Shown: positions 26,501 to 40,612, numbered from the stretch's first letter. The stretch: 64,000 nucleotides of DNA from Cucumis sativus (GCF_000004075.3 NC_026659.2:30460272-30524271); one strand, 5' to 3'. Notes: a model not told the origin generated them from the letters alone. Translations and numbers: made by a program.

Positions 26501-29199
26501 AGAAAAAGTAATGAATGTAAATTAGATTTGGTAAATTTCAACTTTTGCCCTGAGTTAGATTGTTCTACAAAAGTAATGTATGGGTCTGTTGTGGATTTTT
26601 AATTTTGATTCACATACATTAACTTCAATAATAATTTAAATAAAAAGTAATTTACGTAAATATAACAACCTCCAAAATATTTACCGGCCCTATAACAAAA
26701 TAGGAAAAGTCATCCATATATGAACGTGCGATTTATTAATCTCGAGTCATCTAGTTACAATTAAGGCTCAAGATTAAATAACTAAAGGCAGAATGCCCGA
26801 GATTGAATAAAATAAAGGTAGAATTCTTTCACACCAAGACATCTCGAGGCATGGTATGTCTGAGATAGTGTATCAAAATCTACACAATCGTCTATAGTAT
26901 GCCTGAGATAGTATATCAAAATCTACACAATCGTCTATAACACGCATGCCGATTCATTGCGTGGGGTAATTTTGGTATTTTACATTATAGAATAAAGTGA
27001 TTTCGGTAAATAAATGGATTTTGTTAAATAAAGTGATTTTGTTTAATAAAAAAGTCACATTGTCTGTATACATACAATAAATATTTTTTTCCTTTTTTTG
27101 AGAAATCTATAATATATAATTCACATTATAGCTATGTAAGTTCAAATATATTTTTCAAAGTTCCCATTTTATCTCCAACTAACATCTTAAATAAAATAAA
27201 TTGCATTTGTCTAACTAATATCTCCCTAAACTTAAATAAAAGATTTTTCTAAAATAAATTTATGTATCAAAACTATTTTTTTATAAAACTAAATTAGCAT
27301 TCTATAACAAAAATTCATCAAACACTTTATAGTTTATTTGAATTTTTGTTTGTTATATCTTGTACATAGTTTTTAAATCTAAATTTCTTATGTTTAGTTT
27401 CCATTAATATTAATTTATGGTTTTTTTAAATATTGCACGTAGTTATCACATCTTTATTTTTTTTGTTGGTTTGAAATTGTTTTTTTTTTTAATTTGTGAT
27501 ATGAAATTTAAATTTAGATTTAATAGTTACTACTATTTTATCTTAAGTCTAAACAAATGTTTGTTTGTTTTATTACTATCAAAATATTTATACTAAGCCT
27601 ATTAAAATAATTAAAATAAGGGATTAAACGTTCAATTCGAAAACATAAAAGTAATTATTTTTAAAAAGCACATTAAATTAAATTTATTTTAAGTAATATG
27701 AAAGACATTTTCTAAAAATTGAAAAAAAAATTATTATCAAGTATAAGACTCTTATTTTAACTTAGACGTGTATATTTAATTTTTAAAGTCGTGAAACACA
27801 TGCAACGCACGTTTCAACTAGTCCAAGACATGCACCAATGAGCCAATATTGTTGAACTACGTTTTCTTTGATGAAGATTGAAACCTAAATAGTTATTACA
27901 TGTTAGTGCTCACTTTATCGAGATAGACAATTTGAAACTGATGTGAATTGTGGTTTTTTTAAGAAAAGTTATCAAAATATTTACCATTCATAGAAAAGTA
28001 AAGTGTAATGAATTTTTGTCTTTTAGTAGTTTTCTTTTTACAAAGTGAAAATAGTTTTTTTTTTCTTAAGAAAGCACATTTTTTTTACCATCCAAAGCTT
28101 TCATTCCCTTTTCTTATAAGTGTTGTCTCGATAATCGTCGATAATAATCTAATTAAGTCACAATCAAAATTTTATTAACTAATTATAATACTTTTCACAA
28201 AATTTTCCAAAATATCCGATGATCTCAATATTTGTATCATATCTATATTTCGAACATTTGATCTCATCTAATAATTATTTTTGAAAAAAAATTGTATTTG
28301 TTTTCTCAAAATTGCTTAGTCTTACTTTGCATATTTCTTTTATAAGTATTCAAAGTTCTTAGCCAATTATTTCCAAAGTTATAAACAATATAACATATAA
28401 AGCAATAAATGGAAGTGGTATTTCATATAAAACATTCAAATGCCACTTTAATCTCATATTTGATGATATTAAAGACACGTCAAATTAGAGGTTTGAACCA
28501 TTCACCTTCTTATGCATTGTAAATAATTAGAGAAGGCAACGAAGAAACTCACAAAGATGATGAATGAGGTATAGAGTTCTATCTTATGTTTAAGCATTCT
28601 ACATTTGTTGACACAATTTTAGCAATTAATTGATCCAAAGTTAGAACAAATAGAATAAAATAATCATTTTGTTTTAGAAAAATTAAGCTTATAAACACTT
28701 TGTTTTTTTTTTTATGATGGATGAAATTCAAAAGTTAAAATAAAATAAAAGAAGCTTTTCTTTTAGTAACAATTTTTTTTTTTGAGAGAACGTGTTTTTG
28801 TACTTTGAAATTTGACACTTTGAGTGAACGAGTACAAAATGTAGTTAATAACAAACTTATCTCTCTTAGTAGTTGTAACCAATAAAATGTAACGTTATTA
28901 GTGAAACATATAAATCTCAATGTTTTTTTTTTTTTTTTGCAAATGTATCGGATTAAGGCGTGAGATGGAAGAACCAAACTTCTAATATTGAGGTTATTAG
29001 TACAAGTACTATTCTAGTTGAACTATGCTTTATTTGTTGATTTCACAATAACAAGAAAACAAACACGATTTTAGAAATTAAATGGCTTATCATACAAAAT
29101 CTTAACGGGTGTTTATGCAAATAACATTACTAGTGAGATTAGCCACATCCACGTGGCTCAATTACTCATAAACTCGTAAGACTTTAAATGTAGGAAATC
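26501..29199. other. AT-rich spacer with a short tandem repeat
   Basis: No gene is supportable. A 43-base unit (GAGATAGTGTATCAAAATCT and onward) occurs twice in tandem from 26862 and 26905, flanked by CGAGGCATGGTATG- and CACGCATGCC-like ends. The rest is extremely AT-rich with T and A runs (for example 28921-28938). Confidence 0.5.
26862..26947. repeat. 43-bp direct tandem repeat, two copies
   Basis: Two nearly identical copies of a unit with ATCAAAATCTACACAATCGT begin at 26862 and 26905, differing at a few bases. The array is short and non-coding. Confidence 0.7.
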
Positions 29200-29850
29200 A
29201 TTTCAACAAAAGAACATAAATACAAAGCTACTCATAAGGAAACAAGAAATCCACTTTTCACTATTCTTTAGGCAAACCAGACTGCTTTTAGAAGCATAAG
29301 CTTTTAATTTTCTTAAACCAATTTTGGATGAAGAAACTTTTGAAAGAAAATCAGATCTTAAAGAGACAGAAAAAAAGGATGAGAAAGTCATTAGTACCAA
29401 ACCAGCAGTCTCTGAAGAGGCAGTATCACAAGGCAGCAAAGTCAGATCAATTGGTGGCAGAGAACAGTTATCAAGTTGTCTAAGTTGGCCTGAAGAAGAA
29501 GAAGAATAGTTCCAACTCCAAAGAATGAAAAGAAAAAAAAGAATTAGTCTAAAAGGAATCTTGAACGATGAAAGAAAATAAATTGAAGAAAATCCATCCA
29601 CTAACTTTGTCGGCAATGGTGAGTAAGGTTCCTCGTACAAACAAACAAACAGCCCCCACACAACTGAAAGGAAAGAACATTTATTATAATATTTATGCAG
29701 AAAAGATTAGGATTGGACTTTGGTTTTGGATTTGGATTTGGGTTTGTTTCATCAATCCTATTATTCCTTCTGACTGTCTTTGAAAATGATATCACATCAT
29801 CTTCCCAATCATGAGTTGAATCAGATACTGACATTGACATAACTAGCTGC
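29200..29850. other. Unresolved locus with open frames on both strands
   Basis: The sequence is less AT-rich than its surroundings. On the plus strand a frame is open from 29300 to 29509 (about 69 codons, Lys/Glu/Ser-rich, ending in a run of Glu) but has no ATG start. On the minus strand a frame from ATG 29840 reads MSMSVSDSTHDWEDDVISFS, then an Asn-Pro repeat, and a possible intron acceptor CTTTCAG lies at about 29663-29669. A second minus-strand frame (about 29203-29661) has a hydrophobic stretch. I recognise no family. It may be a small spliced minus-strand gene, a non-coding transcript or a gene relic. Confidence 0.25.
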
Positions 29851-30702
29851 TTTCAGTCAACCAACTAATAAATCAAAGAATCTTTTCAACATAAAGGAAA
29901 CTTTACAAATAATAATAATAATAATAATAATAACAATAATAATAATAATATATTAAGGTATGCAAGAAGAATATCTTCTTGTCCTTTATTCCCTCATTAA
30001 ATGTGTTCCCTTTTGGCACTTGGGAAACAGTTAATATCTGTGTTTCCCAATAAATGAACAAGTGCTGGTGAAGGTGGACACAAGCTTACACGTGACCAAT
30101 GAAAAAGAAAAATACAAAGACAGTGAGTTCTTAGACTATAGCGAGTTTGTGGGGGAAATTTCAGGAAGCTTTTAAAATTAAAACCATAACTTTTACCTTT
30201 TTGAATATTTTATTCGCTTGGTCTTCTAGATGCCAACTTCCATGCTGACTTCCCCAACTTTATGGAAATAATAAACCTAAAGAAGGTGGCAAAGTGGAAG
30301 GAATAGAAAAAATACAACAACATGACTAATAGGCTTACCAATATAAATTGGCAGGCTAGTTTCTCTAATTTATGTATCAAAACAAGATGCGATATCCATA
30401 CCCAACATCATTCCTCTCTGAATAGTTTGCTTCAGAATATAACTTGTTTCACCTGGGAAATTCATGAAAATTTACATGATACATGATACCACTATGTACT
30501 TCATCAAAATAAACAACAGTGGTTTGGCGAAAGGCCTCCAATTATCAAAGCTTCCAAGATATGAATCTATTGTTGTATCCTCTTTCTTCTACAATGCTAC
30601 ATCATGTCAATGCCAGAGATCATAGACAAAAAGCAGGGGCAGGATATGGTTTGTATGTAGATGACTAGGGAATTAGCTGTGAAGTGACCAATTAACTAAT
30701 TA
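29851..30702. other. Spacer with AAT microsatellite, 3' of the Gln-rich gene
   Basis: An AAT microsatellite of about 14 units with one interruption lies at about 29908-29951. The stretch next to 30702 should contain the 3' UTR of the minus-strand Gln/Ser-rich gene. No other feature is seen. Confidence 0.5.
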
Positions 30703-33700
30703 CTACAGTGAAACACATTGTACACCCTCTGGAAGATGATTAGGAATGGGGTGTACAGTGACATATCTTTGGGGACACGATTTTGGTGCCAATGTAACTA
30801 ATCCATTTGAAGATGCATTTCCAGAGAGTTCAGCTTGACGTATGTGAAACTTTGCAAAACGATTAATCACAGAAAATCGTTCCAAATCTTGGCATTCAAC
30901 CATCAAGTCCACAATGGAAGCTGTCCTGTCCAATCTGCACACCAAATGGAACAACTCAGAAGACTGTAAATGATGTTCTGTAGGTTGCAAACTACATATT
31001 TCTAATTTTCTACTCTAAAATCTAAAATCAAATTGGAATAATTATAGAAAACACAACTAAAAACATTTGTGAGAAAGAATCGTATTTTCCATACCTTTGC
31101 AGGTCACTTTCCAGTTTCCCAGCTCTGCCGTAGAATCTTTCCATAGTCTTCTCTATGTACTTATCATCAGTACATTTAACAGTATCCTCGGACATTCTGA
31201 AATGATCCACAGAAAGATGTTACAAATGCTGCACAAAAGCTAATTAAAACACACGAGAGCTAATTTATCCTAAGTAATAAAGTGAAAAAGAATAAGATTA
31301 TACTCTGTTTCTAAAGAAAAATAAGATTAGAAAAATCTTTCTTATGCAGGCGCTAAGAAATGACAAGATATTCTATTTTACTTCTGCTGTCATTACGGAG
31401 AACATCAAAATTAAAACAGTTGCTAGCCACTACGGAAAGGACACTTCCTCAAAAGAAAAAAATATATGGAAAGGACACATACACATTTCGGCTATCGAGA
31501 GTGGAAACATGAAAATCAGTTTGTCCACACATCAGGCTGCACGTATCCCCTAATGACGCTCTTAAGATAAGGTATATCACGCTATCATAGACGGAAGAGG
31601 CATCCGCTGAGAGGATAGATGATGGTGCAGGACAAACTAACTGCTGCAACAGCTGTGTTGTCACAATAAGCCTTCTCTTCGATCGAAGCATCACATCTTC
31701 AATCATCTCAACTTCATTTACCATCTGAAATTTAATGCAAAAAAATGGGGTCAGCAATTTCTGATTTAAAAATTTTAAACAAGGTTTTTGATCTTTTAGT
31801 TTTAATGTGAATACTTTTTCTGTCAGCCGGCTTGTGTTTTCAGCCCAGTCTTGTTCTGCCACACTGCAAACAACAAATTCCAGACATTAACAACAGCAAC
31901 ACAAAGACATGGTCTTAAATAAACAAATGTTGATTGTAAAAAGAGATACCCCTCTTTACTATGATCGTCAAATACCTGATATTCACAATCCTTTGAGAAC
32001 CTTGGATTTCGAGATGCCATGGTTGAAGCTCAGATGAGTCAAGTTTACGCTTTTTAGGTCTCAAAATGGCCCCAGTTTCAACAGTGACAGTAGAAGGCAA
32101 TCCATAAGGGACTGTTAAGTCAGTTGCCACTGTGGTTTTAGCAGCAGTTGACCAAACTTTACCGCTCAGACTAACATCTGAAGAATCTATTCCACCCAGA
32201 GAAGACTGTTTGCAAAAATTATCCAAAGGCTTCAAGAGAGAGAAGTGTCCACCAGGATGCTTTGCGTGCAGCTGCTCATTTCTGAACTTAAACCACGAAG
32301 ACGCAGACAGTGAACTGGTCTGAGAATTTTCTTCATTATTACCTTCCATATTTTTTCTATTAAATTCACTCACAGCCTCACTTTGGCCATCTGACGTAAA
32401 ACCTGTTGAACATGCATTTAGTGGATTCTCAGACAAAAATTTCACATTATAATCTTCTCTTGCTCCCCCTGCCAACAGGTTTAGCATTTTTCTATTTTCA
32501 GATGGCAATGAGTTCATCTCCGATGCAAAACCTTGCTTTGCATCTTCTCTTGCTGAATTCTCTTTTGACATAATTGTTACATGCTGAGCATCTTGAACTC
32601 CCTTTGGCTCAGCCTCCACATTCTTCATTAGTTTAACTTTTTGTGGAGCATATTGTTGACCAACGTGAGGCAATTTAGAAAAGTTATCATATGCCAAATC
32701 TCCTTCACAGGCAGCTAAATTTTTGCCTTCAATTTGTACACTATTAAAATCTTGCTGATGTGGATTGGCCAATAATAAGCCAGAGGGAAAAGCATTTGTA
32801 CTGGCTATCTTCCTTGCCACCCCATCTGCCAATAAAGTATTATATACATCAGATTTAGTCCTCTGCCCTGGTATCTCATCCTTATGGTCATAATCCTGTG
32901 AATTTGTAGGAATCGTGTCAGATTCCAGTAATTGGAGTCCACATTTTTCGGAAGTTTGATCGTTGATTCCCAGTGGAACCAATGAAGTTGCCTCAAGAGT
33001 ATTGTTTAATGAACCGATCTTATTACCTTCCGTATATGCATTATTTTGCTGGAATGTGTTATTTAACCAAACATTTTGCTGCCTCGCCAACAATCCACCC
33101 TGTTGGCCTAATCTTGACGTGGATAAAGGCTGAGAGATAGGCAGGGCCTCGAAAACCGGATACTGTTTTCCACTTATATTGCTGTTGGTGTGTCGAGATG
33201 TATCTTGAGAGGAAGACAGGCCGTATTGTGGATATCTGGAAGCAGCACTTGGCAATGAAGCCTGTGGAGACAACCGTACTGCGGGTGCACCAGAAGCAAA
33301 TTGCCCTTGATTTTCATCTGATACAAAATGAGGCGGCTGGAATAATGATGTAGCAGCTTCTGCCTCCCCCAAACAATGCGACTTTTCATCCCAATGTACA
33401 TTTTGTGAAGGAGGCATAGACTGAATAGGGGATGAGGATGCTAACAGAGTTTGATTTTTCTCTACAAAGCCAGAATTTACCGGTCTTGTATCCAGAGTGC
33501 TTGATAACTGAAGTAGACCTTGAGATGAAGAGACCTTATTTAAATATGGCAGTTGTTGAGATGGATGGAGCAATCTCATAGGAAACCCTTGAGATGGGGA
33601 CTGATTGGGATGTTGAGAAACAGAGGGATTTGGAAACTCTGCCTCAGCCATCATAGATAAGGGACTAGAACCAATAGGGCTATAATGGGAGATGGCACTA

Positions 33701-36550
33701 TTTTCCTTAGACTGATCGACATTTTGAAGATGGCCATTCACATTTTCACTACAAAAGTTCATGGACAGAAAGTTATGAGAACATATTTAAAATAAAGAAT
33801 GATGAGACTTGATCAACAGCAATAGTGAAGAGACCAACAACATATAGATTAAATAAAAAGGTTTGCTCCATGATTCAACCTCCCTGGTGGATTTAACAGT
33901 CTTTTATTACATAACTACCTTGTTTGGTTGTAAGGAGTTCGGCCATTTGAGCCCGTTGATCTGAAGAAGTTGGTAGAGGCATCCAGATTGCCCCTTGGAG
34001 TACCATCTGAAGGTTTTAAATTTCTCTGGAAACCAGTAAACTGCCCTTGTAAGAATAAATATTTACACACAACATTTGGAAGGTTTAATAACATAACTGA
34101 AATACTGATGGGAATAACAAATCACCTTCCCCGAGTTCACATCGTTGGAAGAAGCATCATAAAGATACGACTGTTGAAAATGACCCTGCCCTTGAGAGCT
34201 TAATTGTTTTGACATATACTGGTCACGGTAGTTACCTTTCTGCTGAAGCTTGTCAATAAATGAGTCACCTGCTTTGTCAAAAGTATTTTGTAGAACAGTT
34301 GGATCATCGCTTATCTGACTATTATTCTTCCTCATGATGTCGTTTTCCTCGCTGTTCATGGATGTGTTCACATGCTTCATATTTTCAAGGTGCCTAAAAT
34401 CACTATAATCCCTTTGATTGTGTGAGACTTCATTGGCTCGTCCTGCAAGACAATGGCATGAGATGTTGTCATATGGCAATAATTAATCGATGCTAATATA
34501 TTTCGATCAAACACTAGAAAATGATTAATCCTACCTTGTGGTTTTCCATGTGATTGATCAACATTGTCATGAGATGTTGCTATCTGCTGAGGTGGTCTGT
34601 CATATTCAGGTTGCTCATACAACTGACTTGTCAAGCTCTTGTTTAAATGCTCGTGTGGTTGAACATGTTGAGATTGGCCACCAATTCTCTTTTGTGCACT
34701 CTTATTGTCTAGCCATCCAACCACTTTTTCAGAAGAATTTTGATTTAGTTCATGAGAATCTTCTGGACAAAGATGCTCTGTTTGCTCAAGAGATGGTTGG
34801 ATGCCTGACTGCTGAAACCCAGGAAAGCTAGAACTCATACCAGAATCGTTGAAGTTCGCATATGGCCTTGAACTTAAAGAAGATGCACTGTGCAAGCTGT
34901 TTTCGTACCAAGCTGATTGCTCCTTTTTACTATCCACTATGTTTGAATGCTGATTTTCAGTTGACAGTTCAGTATTCTGAAAAGTTAATCCACTCCATTC
35001 CTCCTGTATCCCAGTATCACTACTAGAAGCCTCTGCTACAGCTGACTGCATAAGAGCACTCCAGCTCCCACTCTGAATTGAAGGAAATGCATCTGAGAAA
35101 TCTGAATGTACTAGGTTATTTTCAAAACCTCCATTGCTGACATTTGTACATTTTCCCAAAGAAGTATCCCACATATTGTGATCCATATTATATAAAATTT
35201 TTTGTTCAATCGGATCCAAGGGAACAAAATACTGAGATGCATCCAGTTGAGTGACTTTTTGCTGTGTTGAACCAAGCCAACCAGCTCCACCTTGCCCACC
35301 TTGAAATTCAGCAAATGATCCATTTGCTTGCAAGGAAGTCCTTTGCGGGATGATATCTGATCTCATTCCGGCATCCAAACCTTGATTTGGAATTTGGTCA
35401 AATAAACTTTTCGCTTGAAAGCCTTGTCTGGATCTCCCCATTTGGGGCAAGGCAAAATGGCCTGCAGAACCAGTATTTACATTACCAACAGAGGAGCTAC
35501 TGAAGACTGGCTGCATAGTAGGCTTCAAGAATCGATCACGATCAATTCCCTGTAGCTGAGAATATTGACCCATGCTACCCCGCCCACTGGAGATAGGTGC
35601 TCTATAATTAGATTCATCAAGCTGCTGGGGAACCAACACTGACGAATGAAAAGATTGCCCTTTCTCGTGAGAAAACATTAGTTGGTTATAAACTCCTTGC
35701 GCTGCAGAAGATGCACCTAGATGTGCCCTGTTCATGAACATTTCTGATGAATCGGGGATAGAAGTTCCATTAATATAGGACGGGTATTGAGCTCCTGTAG
35801 ACTGTCTAGTGAAAGCAGATATCTGACTTTGAGAACCCTGCTGCCTTGCATCATCAAATTGCTGTAGTTGCTGCTGCCTATGAATATCTTGCACCTGCTT
35901 GAACATCATTTGCTGCTGCAGCAACTGCATATCATTGTATGTAGACTGCTGCATTGAATGAAATTGAGAAGTATCGAATTGTTGCTGACCCCTCACAAGT
36001 TGCTGCGATCCTCCAAGAAAGTTGAAGTCAGTTGACACTTCAGTGATTTCAGACCTCTCAGAATTAGTTGTCAGGGTTGGACTGTCTACTGGTGCATATT
36101 CTTGATGTGATTTTAGGACAGACAAGCCTCTCAGCATCAAGAAATGTGGATCATAGCCAGTATTTTCACCCAAGAATGCTTGCTGAGAGTGCTCTGTTTG
36201 GAAATTTTGCCCTCCAAACATATAGCCATTCGTATTCAGTGGTTGGCCATCCAAGGTATCACTGCAGAAACCAGGTCTTGAAGCCAGTGGTGCGTAGTTT
36301 CTGCCTAATGACACAGTCGAATTGTTTCTCAGGTATCCTTCCACAGAATCTGTAAATCAAAAGTCTCGGTAGTCAAAACAACCACATATGGTTGTTTCAA
36401 ATATGCTAAACTAGCCCAGCATCAACATTGGGTGGGAAAGCAGTAAAGACAAGAATAACAACAAAGGTGTATGTATACTATTAGAACAATCAACAGCAAG
36501 GTAGAGAACATTGGTATACCTTTCAGAGTAATGTTACAGTTTTTTCGCAT
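30703..36550 (-). CDS. Large Gln/Ser-rich protein, dentin-sialophosphoprotein-like family
   Basis: Nine coding exons with compatible phases: 36520-36550, 34535-36349, 34126-34442, 33919-34040, 31976-33748, 31815-31863, 31483-31724, 31095-31196, 30703-30934; total about 1560 residues. The start is tentative: ATG 36550 has an in-frame upstream stop, and its short exon joins exon 2 in phase (ITLK-DSVEGYLRN). Visible features are a Gln-rich patch (MQLLQQQMMFKQ), the motif LDPIEQKILYNMDHNMWDTS, SGSWSALMQSAVAEASSSDT, a basic RPKKRKLD patch suiting nuclear import, and a conserved C-terminal part starting MLRSKRRLIVTTQLLQQL. These match Arabidopsis proteins around At5g07940/At5g07980, annotated dentin sialophosphoprotein-like. 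Molecular function is unknown. Long disordered regions suggest a nuclear scaffold, which is only an inference. Confidence 0.85.
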
Positions 36551-37589
36551 TGAAACTTGGATGATCACGTGCGGTTTTCTAGCATAATGATCTCAAATAA
36601 ACATAAACAGATCGCCATTCAATACATGCAGTTGAAGCCACCTCTTATCTAATTTATATAATCGGGAGTCCTGTTACTTCCATGACCACTAATGCTTAAA
36701 GCTACAGCCACCAGATGCATTGCAGCCCTAATACCCAGAAAGTAGAGGGAAAATCATTATAAGGTTATAATCAAATGAACACACAAGCAAGAAACTCAAC
36801 CCGGAAAGGACAGAAAGTTCATTTCCATTTGAGCAGCGCCCTGAACCCATTTGAGGCTTGAGTGAAAGAGAACTTAAAATTACAAAAGCTCAATGCTTTA
36901 AAGTCACAGAAAATCCTAAATAATAAAGGGCAAACAACCATAGAGTGACAATTACATACAAAAACCACATGATTAACGAAACTTCACAAGTACAACCAAA
37001 AATAACTAAGTTAACATGAAGAGCACGAAAACAAATCATGAATTGAAAAGAATTCCCGTGGACTATAAATTAAACAAACAAATCCCAATTGCTTCAAACC
37101 CAACACCCAAAAATTTAACTCAGAACCCTAAAATTGCTGCGTAGCTTTACTGACGAACATCACAAACCCCCAAATAAGTCAACAAAATCAAACACCACCA
37201 ACAACATAGAATTATTCATTCGCTAATTTCAAAGAGGAACCACATATTCTTCACAATTAGCCTAATTGTTAGCCACCCAGTAAGCAAGATTCGTTAAAAA
37301 AAAACAAAAACCCACAAGGCAAGGCGAGGTAAGAAGTACAGTGACGAGCTGGGGAGGTGTGATCTGAGCAATAGAATTATAACAACACAAAAGCTTTGGC
37401 GGTAAGGAATTCTGTTCTTGGAAGAGTATCTTAATGACCCAATTGAAGGCCTTGAACTTTCTTGTATGTATGTCTCTCTTCTCTCTCCCTCTCTCTCGTA
37501 TGAGCTGAAATTGTTGTTGTTGTTCTTCTTCTTCTTCTTCAAGCTTCTTCAAAATCCATAGCAGTTCCCAATGTCCTTAAATCTCTCTC

Positions 37590-37620
<31 letters not shown>

Positions 37621-37760
37621 TAATCTCTCTCTCTTTCTCTGTATCTTCAAGCTTTCTCTCACTGAAAAATTGCTTCTCTCTTTCTCTTAAGATTTGTTAA
37701 GTGCTGCAGAAAAGAGTGAGAAAAAAAATGGTCTCTTCGGACATCAAAGCCGAAGATAAA
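36551..37760 (-). other. 5' leader/intron and promoter-proximal region of the Gln-rich gene
   Basis: No conserved protein is encoded. A GA-rich leader (CT on the plus strand) at about 37470-37690, with long CT microsatellites at 37581-37620, looks like the first non-coding exon or core promoter. Between it and 36550 lies sequence of intron-like composition. A minus-strand frame at 37262-37552 encodes Glu/Gln repeats from the GAA/CAA-rich leader and lacks an ATG start. Confidence 0.45.
37581..37660. repeat. CT microsatellite
   Basis: Imperfect CT runs (CTCTCTCTCTCTGTCTCTCTC and more) at the probable transcription start region of the Gln-rich gene; such tracts are frequent in plant 5' leaders. 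Confidence 0.8.
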
Positions 37761-38580
37761 GCGATGAAAAACCGTAAATAAGAAAATTAAATAATGTTTA
37801 ATTAACATTATTTATTTATTTTATTTTCAACAAACTCGTTTGGAAAAATGCCGCTTTAGCTTCGTACTCCGAACCTCTGCCTCGGACTCCTAGAATCAGG
37901 TTAGGGTGTTCTCAAATTTCCTCCTTACATCTCCACCGTTGGATCTTTTCCATTTCTTCCATCATAGTCAAAGAGTCAAGTCAACACAAGCAACCTTCTT
38001 CCTTTTTTTCTCTTTCATTCTTAAATCAATTTTTTTTGTTCTAATTACCATAGTGTTTAACTTAGACTTAATTTCAAATTACCTCATATTTTCATCATTC
38101 TTATTTTGTTTTCTTTTATATTGTTCAACAATTAAATGGCCCAAGAATTTAAGGTTGAATTATCAATCACTTTGTAATAGTTTTTCTTGTATATTTACTA
38201 CTTCATGTCCTTATCACCAAGTCACATTTTGAGTACATGGTACTTTTTTTACTTCATGCACCAATGAGTGGATCTATTGCCTTCATCAATTTGGCTACAT
38301 CCGCCTTTGTCTTATGCTTCTGTGTATTTAAGCCCATCATTTAACAACAATTTATGAAATTCAGTAACTAAATAAACAATTTTCTAATCATGACCATCAA
38401 AAGAATAGTGTAGGAACCATGTAAGACTTAAGAAAAGTTATGCTTGTGTTCAAAGTGATTGTACTTCTATCGTCTCTGGATCAAAAGATATCAAGCTCGA
38501 ATTTCTAAACACGTTTTATTAAATGAAATAAATTGATAAAATAAAGTTTCATACAAACTATATATATAATATATATCAAC

Positions 38581-38660
38581 ATGAACATAGCTCAATTAGT
38601 ATAGTGTTTGTATTGTCAACCTGAGTAAGAGATTTTGTTCTCCTCGTTACTCTTTAAATA
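38581..38660 (+). repeat. tRNA-derived SINE-like relic
   Basis: ACATAGCTCAATTAGTATAG resembles a tRNA A box followed by GAGATTTTGTTCTCC at B-box spacing. The arms do not fold as a real tRNA, so it is a degenerate SINE-like sequence, not a tRNA gene. Confidence 0.35.
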
Positions 38661-40612
38661 CAATATCTTTAAAAAAAAAACTAAATACATACATTAATCT
38701 AACTTTATTTTTTAAAAAAATGTTTATTAGGAAAACAATAAAAAAGAATGGGACATTTTGAAGATTTAAATAGTACGCTAGAAATACCCACAAAATGATA
38801 TATTTTAAGATTTAGATGGTTTGATACAAATATCAATTTCAGTATATGTATTTTTAATAAATTATGAAAGTAAAAAATATTCAAAACTATTTAAATTAGT
38901 AAATAATTTATTTTTAAAGTTAACAACGAATTTAAGATGTTTATTGTTTATATTATATTTACAATTTTATTGTTTACTTCTAAGTGTAACGGATGTTTTT
39001 AGATATAAAAAAATTATTAGATAGGTTGAATCTATAAAAATGTAAAAGTATTAATAAATCGATGAAAATTTAATATTGTATTTCATCTCCAAATATTTAA
39101 AACTATGCTTATTGAGTTTTTTCTTTTTTAATATTTTGCCTTTTTCTTCTCATAAATTTGGTGTTACTTTTATTAATGGAATTAAATTTTAAGTTTGCAT
39201 TAATAAATATTCCAAAGTAATATAATCAAAAGTTTTGCATGCAATCTTTAAACTCTCTTTATATTTATTAATTGAAATTAATAATTAATTTTCTTTTTTT
39301 ATATGCTTCTAATTAATTACTATATCAATGTACTTTTCAAAAAAAAAACTTTATATGTTTTTTTTCAATCAAAATATTGATTATATTTTATTATTTATAT
39401 TTAATATTTTATTATATAATTTTTCACTCGAGACTATATAGACATCCAGTCATTATTTAGTAACATATCTGTTAATATGTCATCATTATCTGTAATGTGA
39501 CTTTAAGGGTCTGACAATGGTGGTTGTTCGAGTGTTTATGCTAACTTACAGCGATGCATTGGCACTGAAACCATTAGTGTTATGCTTCATGGTTTGGTTG
39601 ATCGTTTGGATTGTAAAAGACTATATGTTGAGTTGACTTTACAGTTTCTAGTTAAGGTAGTGTTCGTTCACTGTTTGTTTTTTTCTTTGATGTTATTTTG
39701 GAGAAAGTAAACTTTGGATGACTCAAACAAGCTTTCAATTTTTTTTTTTTTGTTAATCTTCTAATCACATTGTTTACAAGTATTGTAAATATTAGTTGTC
39801 ACATTTCTATACATAAAAATAATTTATATTTGTCCAAATTTACTTTTTGAAAGGCAAAACTTAAAAAAAAAAAAAAAAAAGCAAAACAAAAGTAAAAGGC
39901 AAAAGGCAAAAGGCGTTTTGATTAACTATTTATTTTAAATTTCATGTTCTACAAATTTAAACACTTTTCCTATTTTAATTATTAGATGTTTATATATTTT
40001 AAAGTAAAATTTAATTTTTTAACAACAAAAAATTAGCTATTTTTTAGATTAAAAAAGATAAATGGATTGGAGTTTATAACAATTTAGACGAATGCGGTAT
40101 TATTCGATTAATTTTAAAAAAATAGAAAAAATCAAATTCAAGTTATTATTTTCAAGAATTATTAAATTTTGTTTTTTAAAAGGAAAAGTAAGAAGGGTGT
40201 GTTAGAATAAAGAAAAGAATAGAAATAATTAAAAAGCAGGTAGAAAAGAGAGAATAAAAAAGCAAATTTTATCAATACATCATAAAGAAAAAGGTTTGAC
40301 AATTGAAACAAAATATATTTTCATTTTCTTTCTAAAATTTACTTAAAGTGTTTTTCTTTAAAAAAAAAAACAGTTAAAGTATTAATGAGTAATTAAAGAA
40401 ATATATATAAATAATTCAAAGTCAGATAGATATATATTATAAAATATAACAATAGGTATCATAAAAAATAAGGGTTTTCTTTTTAAAATATAATAAATCA
40501 CAAAAATATTTACACTATAAAACAACTTAAAGAAAAAATGTATACAAACTCACAATGTGAAATAACAAAAATATCTCACAATTAACCGGTCACGTACGCA
40601 CAAAAAAACGAT

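Noticed and set aside
37262-37552. Glu/Gln-rich minus-strand frame upstream of the Gln-rich gene
   Set aside because: No ATG start; the repeats come from the GA-rich leader. It is not joined in phase to exon 2.
38581-38660. Possible tRNA gene
   Set aside because: A-box and B-box-like words are present, but acceptor and anticodon stems do not pair.
39505-39670. Possible transposase-like coding scrap
   Set aside because: A short stretch is less AT-rich, but no motif of a known transposase or retroelement could be identified.
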